Assembly (NCBI GenBank): GCA_947650285.1
Contig: CANTFL010001254.1
Coordinates: 62,001-126,000, forward strand
DNA from: Hyaloperonospora brassicae
Lineage: Eukaryota; Oomycota; Peronosporomycetes; Peronosporales; Peronosporaceae
Reading direction: 5' to 3'
DNA: 64,000 nt
Under the pieces are notes generated by a model. The model was given only the letters and a program-made list of their open reading frames with translations, searched no databases and had not been told where the DNA came from. A program made the translations under genes and the position numbers. The first letter of the stretch is position 1; each line of letters begins with the position of its first letter. Below, piece by piece: positions 32,875 through 44,753 of the stretch.

Positions 32875-33440
32875 AGCTCACGGTACAACGCAGGTACATT
32901 GCTCAATGACATCACGTACGCCATACAGAATTACGACATGATATACAACAACAAGATACACGTAGTAATCGAAGGATAGTACAATAGCGAATAGAATAAT
33001 GACACCGAGCAACGCAAGAGAACTACATGTTACGTGTTCACATCGGCTGAAGGCGCTGTCGCACGATTGTCCCAACGAAAACCGGTTTGCGCGCTATCGA
33101 CAGCAGAGGATGACTACGTATATGCCTGTGAAGGACGCATGAAAGCGATGGCCGAGTACAAAATATTTAAGACATACTACCACCTCAGTGTTAGATTAAA
33201 TTACGCATTGGTATCGACAACCAAGCGGCTTACATCATGGCGACATCTCCGACGTATAGTCGCCGGACACGTCATATTGAATTACGTTGGCACTAGGTAG
33301 GGAACAAGATTCAAGAAGGTGTTATTGATCTACACAAGGTAAAGGTAAAAACAATTCACCTGACACGTTTACCAAGACTCTTGACAAGAATCGTATTTGA
33401 AAATTGATGCACTTGACTGGTGTGGGTGACCAGTGCTTTT
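32875..33440 (+). pseudogene. Copia B RNase H and C-terminus
   Basis: Continuation of Copia B pol to the right of the LINE. The frame runs through a degenerate RYxAGT motif, DITYAIQNYDMIYNNKIHVV, NDTEQRKRTTCYVFTSA, then RNase H (KPVCALSTAEDDYVYACEGR, 33080-33140) and the C-terminal end near 33340-33410, seen in shifted frames as LHKVK and DTFTKTLDKN. The order and motifs are those of a Copia RNase H, which degrades RNA during reverse transcription. Stops at the GY/DSD region and a frameshift near 33345 break it. It ends at a purine tract, CAGGGAGGGCG (33441-33451), which is the PPT. Confidence 0.8.
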
Positions 33441-33451
33441 CAGGGAGGGCG

Positions 33452-33687
33452 TGTTGGAAATAAAAGTGTAATCAAAAAGAGACATGGACATATCAGGTCG
33501 TTGTATGGAAAAAGGACAGATCGTCATGCGGGGACGGAGAAGGCCTTTGGATTGGTAAGAACGTAATATGGGAACAGGGAACACCGTTAGGAAAGAAGGG
33601 ATATCAGACGTTCTACCGCAATAAATTTAGTCTTCAATTGACCCTCTTGTACGCAAGTGTGTGTGAGAGCTAATATATACTGTAACA
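33452..33687 (+). repeat. 3' LTR of Copia B
   Basis: Starts TGTTGGAAAT directly after the PPT and ends CTGTAACA. It is the uninterrupted counterpart of 4412-5091 and carries the empty target site of the nested solo LTR at about 33655. It shows noticeable divergence from the 5' LTR, consistent with an old insertion. Confidence 0.8.
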
Positions 33688-33795
33688 TGTGCAGTTGTAA
33701 GTCTTGTATAGAATGAAGTCGAGATGCTAATAAGCTCGTTGCCGCGCTGGCTTGGGGTGCTCGAAACAGTGCTAGCGCGTACAGACTGCTGCTTA
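33688..33795. repeat. Fragment of repeat R (R3)
   Basis: About 108 bp matching 4168-4270 of R1 (shared words AATGAAGTCGAGA, CAGCTCGTTG-like, TAGCGCGTA). It lies immediately right of Copia B, although the matching part of R1 lies about 140 bp left of the Copia B 5' LTR. The right end joins LINE copy 3. Confidence 0.55.
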
Positions 33796-36593
33796 AACCT
33801 AATTCTCAAGGTACAGACGTGCCTCTAGATGTCCAAGGCCTAACGCTTCTTGCGCGTCGGGACTCTTGCCAGTACCTTGGTGTGATGGTCGGGAGCAAGA
33901 AGCTCCAGCCGAGAACTGGGATAAATGTATCCGATCTATCTGGTGTCGGCTCGTCTTTGCTCGAGCGAAGACGCACAATGTAAAACAGCGGGATCGTCTA
34001 GCTAGCGCGCCCCCAAAAGTTTCTTTTTGGTACGTCACTGCTGGCCGCCTCTCGGGATAGTCGCACGACTTCACGGACTACTCATGGACTTTTTCTGGGG
34101 GCGACGGAAGCATAATGATCCAGACCTTGAGTTCCACAAGAAATGGCTTCGCTTCCTATCCAGCAGGGTGGGCTGGCGATACCATGTATTAGGATGGAGT
34201 TGATGACAATGGCTGCAACAGCTGTCGGTGAATGGGCGGCAGCTGTCTCGCAACGGGAGCTCCTGGTCAGGGACGTCCTCTGGAGGACAGCGGATGGACC
34301 GACGTACATCATACCATGCTGGACAGCAGAGGTGCAACCTCAACTTAAAGCCTCTCTCTGGGAGACTGGAGCTGAAGTGGTTGGCCTGTCGGCTGCCCGT
34401 CACATTCGTCATGGGGACGTGCAGACTGTCTATCGCCGGGCTTCCTAGTTTTCTACAGCCAACATTTTCTACGACAATGATGGCAGTGTCACCGTCGACT
34501 TTCGTCACGCGATAAACGACGAAGTGCGAAACGGTATCAAGGCAGATGTCTTCTCAACGGACTGTTTTGGTAACTGATGGCTCGAGCATGTGAAGATTCA
34601 AGATATGTTATGGCTCCGGGATCGTCGATGTACCCCGTACAAGATACACGGAGCCGGGTTCTCTCGCGGTTCACGCACTCTCGGCGATGTACTGTCATGG
34701 TCCTCACTACAGCTTGGCATGACTATCTTCTCGCCTGGTACCGACATGTCAGCACGGTCAATAGCGAAGCGACGACACTTTGAGCATTTCTGTCTCGCAC
34801 TCGCTTACAACGTTCTCTCAATTATGTATCGAGCGCTTCCGCACGGGGCCCTTGTCTCGTACTCCGCCAAGTTCCATCAGCATCTCGAATGCTACTGGAC
34901 ATGAAGGTTGCTTCCCATTCATATTTTGACACAGGTATACGTAGCGGCTTAACGAGAGTCGACGCCATACTGGGGTAGGATTGAGCAGCAAGTCGGGACA
35001 GCAACACCTCCAGTACATTTTGGGGCTCATCCGGCGCTTTTACGGGTGGTGCATCTATGGGCCGGTTCTAGACGGTGAACACCACAGAGAAAGAAGCCTA
35101 AGAAGCTTATAGACAACTGCTGCTTGCGAATTGGAGAACAACAGCGCGACTCCAGAATACTGAAGTTTGGCTTTCAGGTAATTTTAGCTGGCACCGGTAT
35201 GGTTGCATGGTGTGATATCTGTCGGATCCGAGCGACATTTTCGACAGAAGTACAATCGCTGTATTGACACAAGAGTAACAGCTTTCCGTTATGGAACCAG
35301 GTAGCGCACGATCTCTCATGCCTTAACACCGAGTGCGACAAGAAGACTCGCACCAACAAGTCATGTCTTCTGAAATTGCACCAGCGCAAAACGCCATTGA
35401 GCCCATCTGCGGTCGCTGTGGAGATGTCTAGGAGCTTTTGACGAGGATGACATGCACGTCTAAGTGTTTGTCATGAAGCTCCCAGGGTAGCCGTCAGCAG
35501 CCTGGACGGCACTTCAGCGATCTCTCGAAATAAGCGTTGATCGGCACAAAGCAAATTTAGCAGTCTTTCACGCGGCGAATAACTGTGGCGATTCGTCGCT
35601 TCGTCGTCGCTACATGCTAAATGGATTGAGGGCCTGATTCGGATGCGAGATCCCACCCTGCCAGTAGAAGCGCACATTTCCAGGGCTACGTCACACCTGC
35701 GTCGTGCACTGACACGGTTTCGAAGCTCTGTATTCCAACCGGAAGGTGGAGATGATGTCCAGATACTAGCGCAGGTGTGATCGGCACTGGCTTACACGCT
35801 TCTACTACACGATGAACCAATTACACTGCGATCAATGCAGCTGGCTGAACAGCCAGGTGTGCTATACCTGCGTTTCTTCGATGTGAAGTCTCGTGGAATC
35901 CTGGGACGGGCGGGTCTAGTTCCGTCATTGTCAAGCTTCACGCATCTACCCACACAGCCGGCGTCGTGTGGGTGGCCAGCATGGCATATGGCAATCCAAC
36001 TACTACGAGCAATTTTGCCGAATATCAAGGTCTCGTGCACGGTCTCCGTTGCGCTAAAGAAGGCGTGCTGTCGCCGATTCATGTCTTAGGGGACAGTGCT
36101 TTGGTGCTCTCGCAACTCATGACCTCTTGCCGACCGAGAAAACACCAATAGGCGCACTTCTACGATGTGGCGAGAGATCTGGTCGCCGAAGTAGCTGTGG
36201 TTAGTTAAGGTCATTACTACCGCGACTACAACAAAAGGTTCACTGTGCGGCGAACATAGTTATGGAAACGTTCAGTTACTTTCAAGTCCGAATCCCGTCA
36301 GGCCGAAGAGTCGTTCAGGAGCTGCCTGTACACCTGGACAACGACGTCAATCACTGGATCGAGACTTCTACTCCCGAGCACGCAGGATCAAGTGGGCCCG
36401 CTTGCACAGAAAAAGGCCGAATTCTTTCACGATAACACCTCGCGCTGCGCGGTAGCGTCTTTCGTAGGACCGCACTACCCTTAGCGTGTAATTTAGAAGT
36501 ATGTGTGGTGATTTTGATCACTGCCATACTGAATATAGCGGGTCGCCAGCGTACCTGATTACACCTCACCTTCTCACTCATTCACTTTGACGG
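33796..36593 (+). pseudogene. LINE copy 3, 5'-truncated, heavily decayed
   Basis: Plus-strand LINE relic related to copies 1 and 2. It begins in the region after RT (DSCQYLGVMVG near 33860, then NWDKCIRSIWCRLVFARAKT at about 33915-33975). It continues through the connector (VGEWAAAVSQRELLVRDVLW near 34230) and reaches an RNase H near 35875-36150, seen in alternate frames as FFDVKSRG, ASMAYGNPTTTSNFAEYQGL and VLGDSALVLSQL. The 3' tail at about 36560-36593 has CTCACTCATTCAC like the other copies. Stops and shifts are frequent. There is no ORF1, endonuclease or RT. Confidence 0.75.
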
Positions 36594-38713
36594 AATTGAT
36601 GACTATGGCAGCTACAGCAATTAACCATTGCAGCTACTCTTCTTTCGAGGGACTTAATACATGATGATTACTTGTGGGAATTGAGCGGGTCAGGTCCGGC
36701 TTACATCACGCCTTTTTGGTCTGAAGACAAGCATCTTCGATATCGAGCGACTCTATGGCAAACCGGGTCCGACATTATTGTAATTCCTGCGGCTAGACAC
36801 GCTCTCCAAGGTGCGTTCAGGGAGGTCTGTCGACGTGACGTCTCTTTTACATCGAGAGCTACAGACGCCTATAATTACGACGGTAGTGTCACACTTGATG
36901 TTCGGCGGGTGCTTGATGATCTACTGCGCGCCGGGATGCGTGCTGAAGTTGCAGCGTCATGGCGATTCGATCACCTATGGCTTGTCCACGCCACGCTCAC
37001 GGATACATCGTGGCTGCGAGATCGACGGGGTACGTCTTATACATTGGACGGAGTCGCCTTTGCCCTGGGTCTGACTTACCTTGGAGAGGCAATGTCTTGG
37101 ACGACTTAGCATACTGGCATTGTCTTGTTCTCTCCCACGCGAGACATGGAGACCCAGTATATGGCGAAGAGACGACATTTTGGGTCCTCATGCATCGCCC
37201 TTCTTTACAACTTCCCGTCTCTGGTCCATCGCGCGCTGGAACCTGTGTCCCTAATTTCTTTTTCAACGAAGGCGCACCAATTTCATGACTGGCTTCTCAC
37301 TAGTGACGATACTTCTCTCCAGCATTTTGATACCGTCATGGTATGTGGGATGCAACCAGTCTCGTCGATGGCGGCGTGCGATAATGCCGCTTCCTCATCC
37401 AGTGGGACTCCTGTCCACTTTGGCGCGCATCCGATGCTCACGCAAATTGTCCACCTGTGGGCCGGTCGTCGCCGATGGCGGCCACATCCAAAGAAACTTA
37501 AACAGCATATCTCCCGCCGGCGCTATATTGAAGGAACTAAACTTCTCGAGGAACGGGTTGCAAAGGCGGACTTTCACTTGATATCGAAAGGTTCACCATT
37601 GATCACGTGGAGAAACATTCGACGAATTCGTGCGTCCTTTCCGACCAACGCTCATACAATATATCGGCTAAAGAGTAACAATTTCCCGCTCGGGAATCGG
37701 GCCAAGCAAGATCTGTCGTTCCCAGTCCCTAAGTGTGTGACTGCTGGTCCAGCTCTGGAAAGCCAAATCTTTTGGGCTTGCCCTATCGCGCGTCGACACT
37801 GGGAATACCTCCTTGATCGGCGGCGATTGCTTGGTACTTTCCGGGAGTGTGACCTGACTGTCTGGGTGTTTAAACTGGACCTACCGGGGATTCCGCCCAA
37901 CGACTGGGTCATTGTCAAGCAATCTCTGAGCACAGACGCTGATTTATCAAAAGCTCAGGCTGCGGTCTACCGGCAGCTCGAGATCTGTGGCGTTTCTTCG
38001 TCTCGACGACACTTCATGCCATCTGATTCGAGCGCCTCCACCGCATGGAAGACCCGTCTCTATCACAGGATTTTCACGCAGCTAGGGCCAAGACTATCTT
38101 TCGCCGGTCGGTTCAAAGACTCCGTGGATCAACCTACCAGCCCGAAATGGGGGGACGGGCAACTGTTTGTGTCGGTAGGGTCGGCTTTGTCTGATACACT
38201 CCTCTGCTACGAAGAATCTCCTCTGTTGCACAAACGACATATCGAACGGACCCCAGGAGTGCTATACCTCCTTTTTTTAGATGGAGGATCCCGCGGAAAT
38301 CCGGGTCCAGGTGGAGCTGGATCTGTTATTGTCCGACTCCACGTTCCGACGCACGTCGCATGCGTTTTATGGGTAGCGAGCGTGGCTTATGCCTCTGCCG
38401 ATACTACTAACAATATCTCTGAGTACTGGGGGCTCGTCCACGGTCTTCGGCGAGCAAAGGTCAACGACTACTTACCCCTGCATGTCATTGGGGACAGTGC
38501 CTTTGTACTTTCTAAACTCCGAACAAGAGACCCTCCACGCAAGCAACACTAGGTGCAGTTTTTCACCAAATAAAGCGCCACCACTAACGATATACATATC
38601 TCCAGCTGAAGACATCATTATCGCACCTACAACAAAATGGCGGATCGACTGGCGAATATCGCTATGGACACAAAAGCTTCGATTAAGGCGTACGCTTCTT
38701 TAACCCCATTATA
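36594..38713 (+). pseudogene. LINE copy 2 ORF2 C-terminal fragment with RNase H
   Basis: Plus-strand counterpart of the copy 1 C-terminal region. It is broken by a stop at 37108-37110 after SWTT, then open for 475 codons to the stop at 38552. Unlike copy 1, it has no indel at about 37965, so the connector reads through (AQAAVYRQLEICG) into RNase H: LDGGSRGNPGPGGAGSVIV near 38280, NISEYWGLVHGL near 38412 and HVIGDSAFVLSKL near 38485. The last catalytic block, NKMADRLANIAMDTK, lies beyond the stop in another frame near 38630. It has no RT, so the protein would be inactive for transposition. Confidence 0.8.
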
Positions 38714-38814
38714 GTCCAGGAGGCTACGACTGTCCTTGGTTCTGATGTCAATCATTGGTTGGAGACCTCTCAGTCCGACTAATACGACATACAGGGCCTC
38801 GTACTAACACCGAG

Positions 38815-39343
38815 TGTAGTGGAGCTACACAGCCCCATAAGTCAGAGTAAGACTTAACGCTCAATGAGCAACTTTGGTTCTACGAACCCGACTCAAAGAG
38901 TCAACAGCTCCGAGAGCTTTGGTTTGGTTCAAAGAATTCGACTCAAAGAGTCAACAAGCTCCGAGAGCTTACGGTCCCTGTTCCAGGGGGACCAAACGAT
39001 TCAAAGAATCAACGCACAGAGTGCACAAGTAGTAGCTGCCTTATCAAGGCGTTGATAGATCCTTAACGATCGCAAGACGCCTCAGAGAGGCACGTGTCTT
39101 TTGGATCAAAATAGGAACTGAATTTTTTTCTTCTTTTAGCCTAAAAGAACACCTTAGAACAACGTAGTCAACCCACTCAATTATTACCTAAATAAACCTA
39201 TCAAAAGATCATGTAATCAATGGTTGACAAACATCAGTCTTCAACAATTGATACTGTGTTCTAATATTACTTTAAAGGGGATCTCATCCCTTGTGTGTAC
39301 CACACCGATTGTCGACTACCAGTCGACGTGTAACCTCGTTACA
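38815..39343 (-). repeat. 3' LTR of gypsy 2, built of consecutive hairpins
   Basis: 529 bp, matching 45969-46497. Both termini are small inverted repeats (TGTAG..CTACA at the left; TGTAAC-CTC-GTTACA at the right). Many stem-3nt-stem palindromes follow one another, for example GACTC-AAA-GAGTC (twice), AGCTC-CGA-GAGCT (twice), GGTTC-TAC-GAACC, GATTC-AAA-GAATC, GCCTC-AGA-GAGGC, GTGTG-TAC-CACAC and GTCGACT-ACC-AGTCGAC. A roughly 60-bp imperfect tandem duplication (38888-38970) accounts for the doubled pair. Confidence 0.9.
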
Positions 39344-39352
39344 CCCTCCCCC
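39344..39352 (-). other. Polypurine tract of gypsy 2
   Basis: GGGGGAGGG on the element strand, directly adjacent to the 3' LTR. Confidence 0.75.
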
Positions 39353-39450
39353 ACCGGACTGACGTTTCCACAAAACGTCAATTGAATTCTTTTCCGAAGA
39401 GGACGGTGTGTGTGCGCTTCAACCTTACGGTTGGCGAAACACAAAACACC

Positions 39451-40610
39451 ATGGTATCTCCAACCCATGAGTCCTCGACTCTCTCATCTTACCTCGGCAT
39501 CGATGTGGATGTGGGTAATGGTAGCGATACCGATATCCATGGTGACAATGTCCGACGCATCAGTGCAAGAGGCAGCGCCTCATATTGCACCACACCTATT
39601 TGCCGAGCGTGGCGAAGCCAATGCGCCATCGGCGCCGCATCAAACACTTCTCGTAGGCGATGCCATCATCACTGATCCGCTATATGAGCAACAACAGTTG
39701 GATATCCAACGAGAGGAGAGCGCTCAGCGCCGTATGCAGCTTGCTGCAACCCTTGAGGGTCGTCGTGGCTATCTGTTCACACCACCCAATGTGGTAGAGC
39801 GTATACGCAAAACGACAGGTCGTACTTTGGCAATGTGAGCCATTGGCGCTGAGCCAACATCTAATGATGAGGTGGAGAGTCGACAGGCACTTCGTGAGAG
39901 GTACGTGCAACCCCACTTGACGACCCAAAGTCAATACAAGTTGCGACTTGACACGCAAGCACGGGGTGCACCGGTTCCACCGATGAAGGGTATACCCATC
40001 CTCTTATTCGCGGGCAAATCTCAGGAGGAAGAAAACAACGCTAATGGTTCGCTAGGTTCATCGGAAACGACACCTCAGCAGCCTGATAGATCTCTGAGCA
40101 AGTGCCGATGTGGCAGATGTTCGTCTAGAACAAAATTTTCGGTATGATTACGTCAATCTTAAGGCCAGAGGACAGTTGCGAACTTGCACACGCTATGCTC
40201 CGGCTGTGCCAATTGATGTGGGTTTTGGTCAAGCGGTACTCAACTACCCACCTGCCTCCACCACTATTAGTGAGAAGCGCTCTCGGTCGAGGGATGACCC
40301 CTGCCACGATGTTCAAAAACATCAACGGCGTATGGGAAATCCTGCCGAAGGAGTTTCTCAAACTCCCATGAGGTCTCCGACTCCGGGTACCCTCGCCATT
40401 TCACCAGATACTGGTATTGACCCTGACGACGACGTCGTTTCAGGAGTCGCTCCACATAGAACTGGCGGTTCCCTTGCTCATCGAGCAGCGTCGGAGGTGG
40501 TCGGTATACCAAAGGAGGAGCATGAGAAGATGCTTCTCGAGCTGAGTGGTCTCCGTGAGACATTGGGTAAGACCCAGAGTTCGTTTGACGCGATGCGAGC
40601 CCTTGTCTAG
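39451..40610 (+). pseudogene. Antisense frame of gypsy 2, starts MVSPTH
   Basis: Plus-strand frame opposite to gag-pol, with ATG 107 bp inside the 3' LTR edge. It begins MVSPTHESSTLSSYLG, the same first six residues as the gypsy 1 antisense gene. One frameshift near 39550 leads to a longer frame (LFAERGEANAPSAPHQTLLVG, DPLYEQQQLDIQREESAQRR) that runs to 40147 with one TGA at 39836. A second shift near 40110 leads to a frame with an Arg/Ser motif (EKRSRSRDD) and a possible coiled coil (HEKMLLELSGLRETLGKTQ), open to 40610. The last 340 bp overlap the chromodomain on the other strand and may be a shadow. The first 800 bp do not overlap pol. Function unknown. Confidence 0.5.
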
Positions 40611-43600
40611 ACGTTGGAGTTGGGCCAAGTCCGGATGGAGGCTCAGCTTGACCTCCTAATACGGATTCATCAACCGATGACAAGGCCAACCTATGCGGCG
40701 CAGCGCCTCCAAATTCACGTGGCACGGATCCCGATACAGCTTAAGCAAGCCAACGTAGAATATAGGGTGTGTGCGCAGTTTGCGCGGAAGGTTGAGCGTA
40801 TACGCAAGTCCCTTCTTGGCGACGACCGTAAATGGCCCAATGAAGCGCGGATGCAACTTTGTCTTGAAGACGGCGGACACTACATTTGTAGGTAGGTTTT
40901 TAGCATTGAGTAGAACTTGGTCTCCGACCTCATAACGTTCAATACAACCTCTGCCTTTAGCGTCAGCTTGTTTCTTCTGATTGTCTTGGCTATCATCCAG
41001 TGCTTCACGAACATGTCGTAAGACATTCAATCGCGTTGCGGGAAACCCGCTTTCCAATTTCTGAACAGTAGCAGGTCTGATATCAGCAAGCCGATCGGCA
41101 ACTCCTCCCACACCAAGCCCTGAACCACGTAGTGGTAGTGTTAACGGAACGCGAGGGTGTGTGAGTCCATTCACATAGAACGGTGTGTAGACGGTGGAGG
41201 CATGCACGGCGTTATTCAACGCAAATTCAACGACAGGGAGCATCGAACTCCAACGTTTCGGCGTTTCAGCGCAAACACTGCGCAGTATATCACCAGTGAT
41301 GCGATTCACTCGCTCGGTTTTACCATCGGTCTGCGGATGATCCGCTGTGGACATGTCCAATCGTGTGCCGAGCACCTTGAAGACGGATTTCCAAAACTTC
41401 CCAGTGAAGCGAGGATCTCTATTAGAGACAGTTGTCAGCGGCAAACCGTGTCGTCAAAAATACGCGATCGATAAATAGCGTAGCTGTACCTTCACCATTA
41501 ATTCTATCCGGCACCGCCGCTAAATGATTCATCTTGCTCAAACGGTCAACAAAGACCACAATACCCGTATTTACATACGAATCCTTCCGTAATCCGAACA
41601 GGAATTCCGCACTGATAGACTCCCAACACCCCCTGGGTATAGGCAAACTATCCAGCGGCGCGGCCGCGTGAGGTGAGAGTTTTACCCGTTGACACGTTTC
41701 ACACGTACGCAAATATGTGCTCACCCATTTGTATAGTTTGGTCCGCCAATAGCATTGGCTAACTGAGCCGTAGGTCTTCTCAATACCGAGATGACCACCT
41801 AAAGCAGTATCATGTGCCTCATAGAGGAATCGATACTTCAACTCCTCATCATGAGGGACAACGATGCGAGAGGTATCCTCCACACCCGTGCTATAGCACA
41901 ACAGGCATTGATCGATGAAATATCGATGTGGCCTCGCACGTGATCGTGCAGACAATTCTATTTCTGAGTCCTTATACTCCTCGCTCCCTAGAGCACGTAA
42001 CAGAGCTACACAATGTTCATCCTTGGCATATGCCGTACGGATTAGGTCAGTGACCGACAACGACAGAGTCGTAACATGATCAAGCGCATAGTCAGGCCTG
42101 CGTGACAACGCATCAGCTAAAGAATTATGCTTGCCCGTCTCATACTTCCACTCGAAGTTGTACTCGGCAAAGGAGGAAAGCCAACAAGCCATTCTCTGAA
42201 AGAGGTGAGGCGACTGGGTCGCAGTGCGTAATGACGCATAATCGGTATAGATCACTTACGACTTAGAGTCAAGAAGATGAACTCTGAATTTGACAAAGTC
42301 ACACTTCATTGCAAGTAGCTATTTATCATGAACTGGATAGGTTTTTCAGATACCTTCAGCTGTCGAGCCCAAATGCAATGACGCGTTACCTTCCATCGAC
42401 AACTGTGTGTAATTGAGCACAGCCTATGTAAAATTCAGATTAGCCACAGACGACACTAAAAGGTCGATCAGGATCGAGCAAATCCAAGATTGTTGCATGC
42501 AGGATACTCTCCTTTACTGCTTGAAAGGCACATGCTCGGTGCTAGTCCAGCACCACTTCACATCCTTTATAGGAAATTGGATAATTGCCGAGCCATATCT
42601 GCGTAATTCGCACTGTACTTGCGCAAGTAATTGACAAGGCCAAGCCACTTACGTAAGTCCTTTTGGTTCTTTGGAACCGGCCAATCAGCTTTAAATGTTA
42701 CCTTAGCGGGATCCGCTCTAAGGCCTTGCTTACCAATAAAGCACCCTAAAAAGGAATCATTTCTGCACCAAAGATGCATTTAGACGCGTTGGCGTACAAC
42801 TTATTCGTGCGCATGCACTCGAGCACCGCTCGTAAATGGTCAATGTGATTGTCCACATCTGACCGACCGTTCATAGCACGACTATGGACAAAGATGTCAT
42901 CAAACTACGTCTGTGCATATCCTCGGTGAGATCTGAACAGTTGTGTCACAAAACGATTAGACGTATCCGGGGCATTCGATAACCCTTGCGGCATACCAAG
43001 CCACTCCCAGAGCATACCACTTGGAGTGCTGACCGCTGTCAGCGGAATATTGCTTTCTCGCATGAGAAGCTGGTAATAACCATCGAATAAGTCGAGCGCA
43101 CTATACATTGTACATCCCATCAAATTGTTATGACGAACATCCTTCCTCAAAACTGGTGTCTGAGCAGGGATGGAGGCCGCATTAAGCTTATTGTAAGCAT
43201 GAACAATGCGCCACTTCCCATTGGGCTTTTTGACACAGAAGGTCGGTGTGGAATGGGGAGATTTTCTCTCACGTACCATTCCTGACGCGTGCTTTGCACG
43301 AAAGAAGTCGTCAATGACGTCACTCTGTTCCTTCGGTAAAGGCCACTGCCGTGTTACGGAGTATTTAGTTCCAGGAACCAAGTCAATTTCATGACTTACA
43401 CCTCTATCGGGAGGTAAGACGGACGGTGGGTTGTGACACACCACGTACTGAAATTCCTTTACCAAAAGATAGAACGGATCCAAAAAATCTTTAGGGATCG
43501 AAGATCCACTACGGGCATCTAATGCCACCTTTTTGTCCTCAAGGACAGGCTCGTCCAATAACGATAATGAGTTAAACTCAATATCCGGCCGAATGACCTC

Positions 43601-44753
43601 TAACTCGGATAATGCTCCTGCCTCTAAGGCTTGGCTAAATTCGCCGTCAGACATTTCGTCTAGGTCAAAGAGAGTATCCAAGGATGGAAGAGTCTCAAGA
43701 CTAATATTGCCATCAATCTGGCCAGTCAACCTATTGACAAGTGTATATAGTGTATTATTACTATTATCACTTCGTAACTTCTTAGACGCTGGCGCTTACC
43801 AGTTGCCACCCTATGCTGGGATTGTTTCCTCAACGAAATCTTACGCCTCTTAGAGGCCGGGACAGTAGGGTCCCCGTGGTAGCTATTAATCTTAGCTCGC
43901 TCTATACGAGAGCTCATGTCTTGAACGACATTTGGTGAAGTGTTACGTAACTCGAACACTTCACCCAGTGGATTTACACGTACCACTTCACGTACAGCAT
44001 CCGGGCCTAGCCCTAAACACTCTTGCATCTCGCCATCAATGTCATTACCGACATTCAGTAAGGTGCCACCTCGGCCGCCCTCACTCGGTGGAATTTCACG
44101 TGCCACCCCACTCACATCAGAAGAATTACATTCTTGATGTCTCGGCTCTAGTCCAACCATGCCTGCAGCATGCAGTGACTCAGTATCAAAACGAGTATCA
44201 CTCAACGGAGTATAACTTTCCTCACATACGGTGAAAGAGCTCCGCTCAATATGGATGTCATTGATATTGGAGATAAATAACTCTGACACACCAATGTCCA
44301 GCACATTGACATCTTCCGCCAATGGCTCACGCCAATAGCGTTTTTGTTGCCTAGCAAAGGTTGGTTATAACTCTCCAAAGCTTCGCTAGGAACATTGCGC
44401 GTGGCGCCTAAGGTCTTAGACCTCCAATCATTCCATGGATCATGGCGTTCAAGCCCAGCCATACCCAGGATGAGATCATATCTCGAATCCAAATCGAGAA
44501 CAAGACAGCGTTCAATGATGTCAAAGTTCAAAAACTTCACACCTGAGTTCAACGTAATTTCAGGCACCGTGACGCGACCACCAGTCGCTAAACGAACGGT
44601 GATCGAATCACCTTCATGAGCTTTTAGCGCTTCAGCACATCGCTGACTTCTCTCAAGGGAACGACGTCGAGCATAATTACATGATGCTCCGGAGTCGATT
44701 AGAATCGACCAATGCTTCTCAAAGACTTTAATTATCGCCTCGGCGACTAACAA
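40267..44753 (-). pseudogene. pol: Gypsy 2 pol: protease, RT, RNase H, integrase, chromodomain
   Basis: Minus-strand Pol in several frames. Protease: WSILIDSGASCNYARR near 44700. Variable linker 44320-43730. [22 protein letters not shown] near 43415, [15 protein letters not shown] near 43105, [15 protein letters not shown] near 42975 and a FDDIFVHS box near 42900 behind a stop. RNase H end: QNSLADALSRRP-like block (KHNSLADALSRRPDYALD near 42120). Integrase zinc finger: HDTALGGHLGIEKTYG to CETCQRVK near 41800-41690. Integrase core: SAEFLFGL near 41610, NRDPRFTGKFWKSVFK near 41410, and HPQTDGKTERVNRI near 41330, which keep Asp and Glu. Chromodomain: QFYVERLLKRRRRQG to LVKWRGYPESETSWE near 40460-40370, which can bind modified histone tails and steer integration. 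Confidence 0.88.

Larger units (their letters stand above)
4412..33687 (+). mobile_element. Copia element B, old, split by nested insertions
   Basis: Plus-strand Copia element whose 5' part (4412-9208) and 3' part (32867-33687) are separated by a LINE. The split coding sequence joins cleanly: the left part ends in the codons for HVKR, and the right part continues with a degenerate RYxAGT motif followed by Copia RNase H. This is the normal order HVKR-LKR-VLRYxAGT of the RT/RNase H region. LTRs are 4412-5091 (with a nested solo LTR) and 33452-33687. Every coding segment carries many stops. I found no target duplication: 4407-4411 is ATGAA and 33688-33692 is TGTGC. Confidence 0.8.

Noticed and set aside
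38888..38970. Repeated hairpin words in the gypsy 2 LTR as a CRISPR-like array
   Set aside because: Only two imperfect units, inside a eukaryotic LTR, with no regular spacers and no cas-like genes.
40614..40895. Further continuation of the gypsy 2 antisense frame beyond its TAG
   Set aside because: It lies opposite the integrase C-terminus, which is clearly coding on the minus strand; most likely a shadow.
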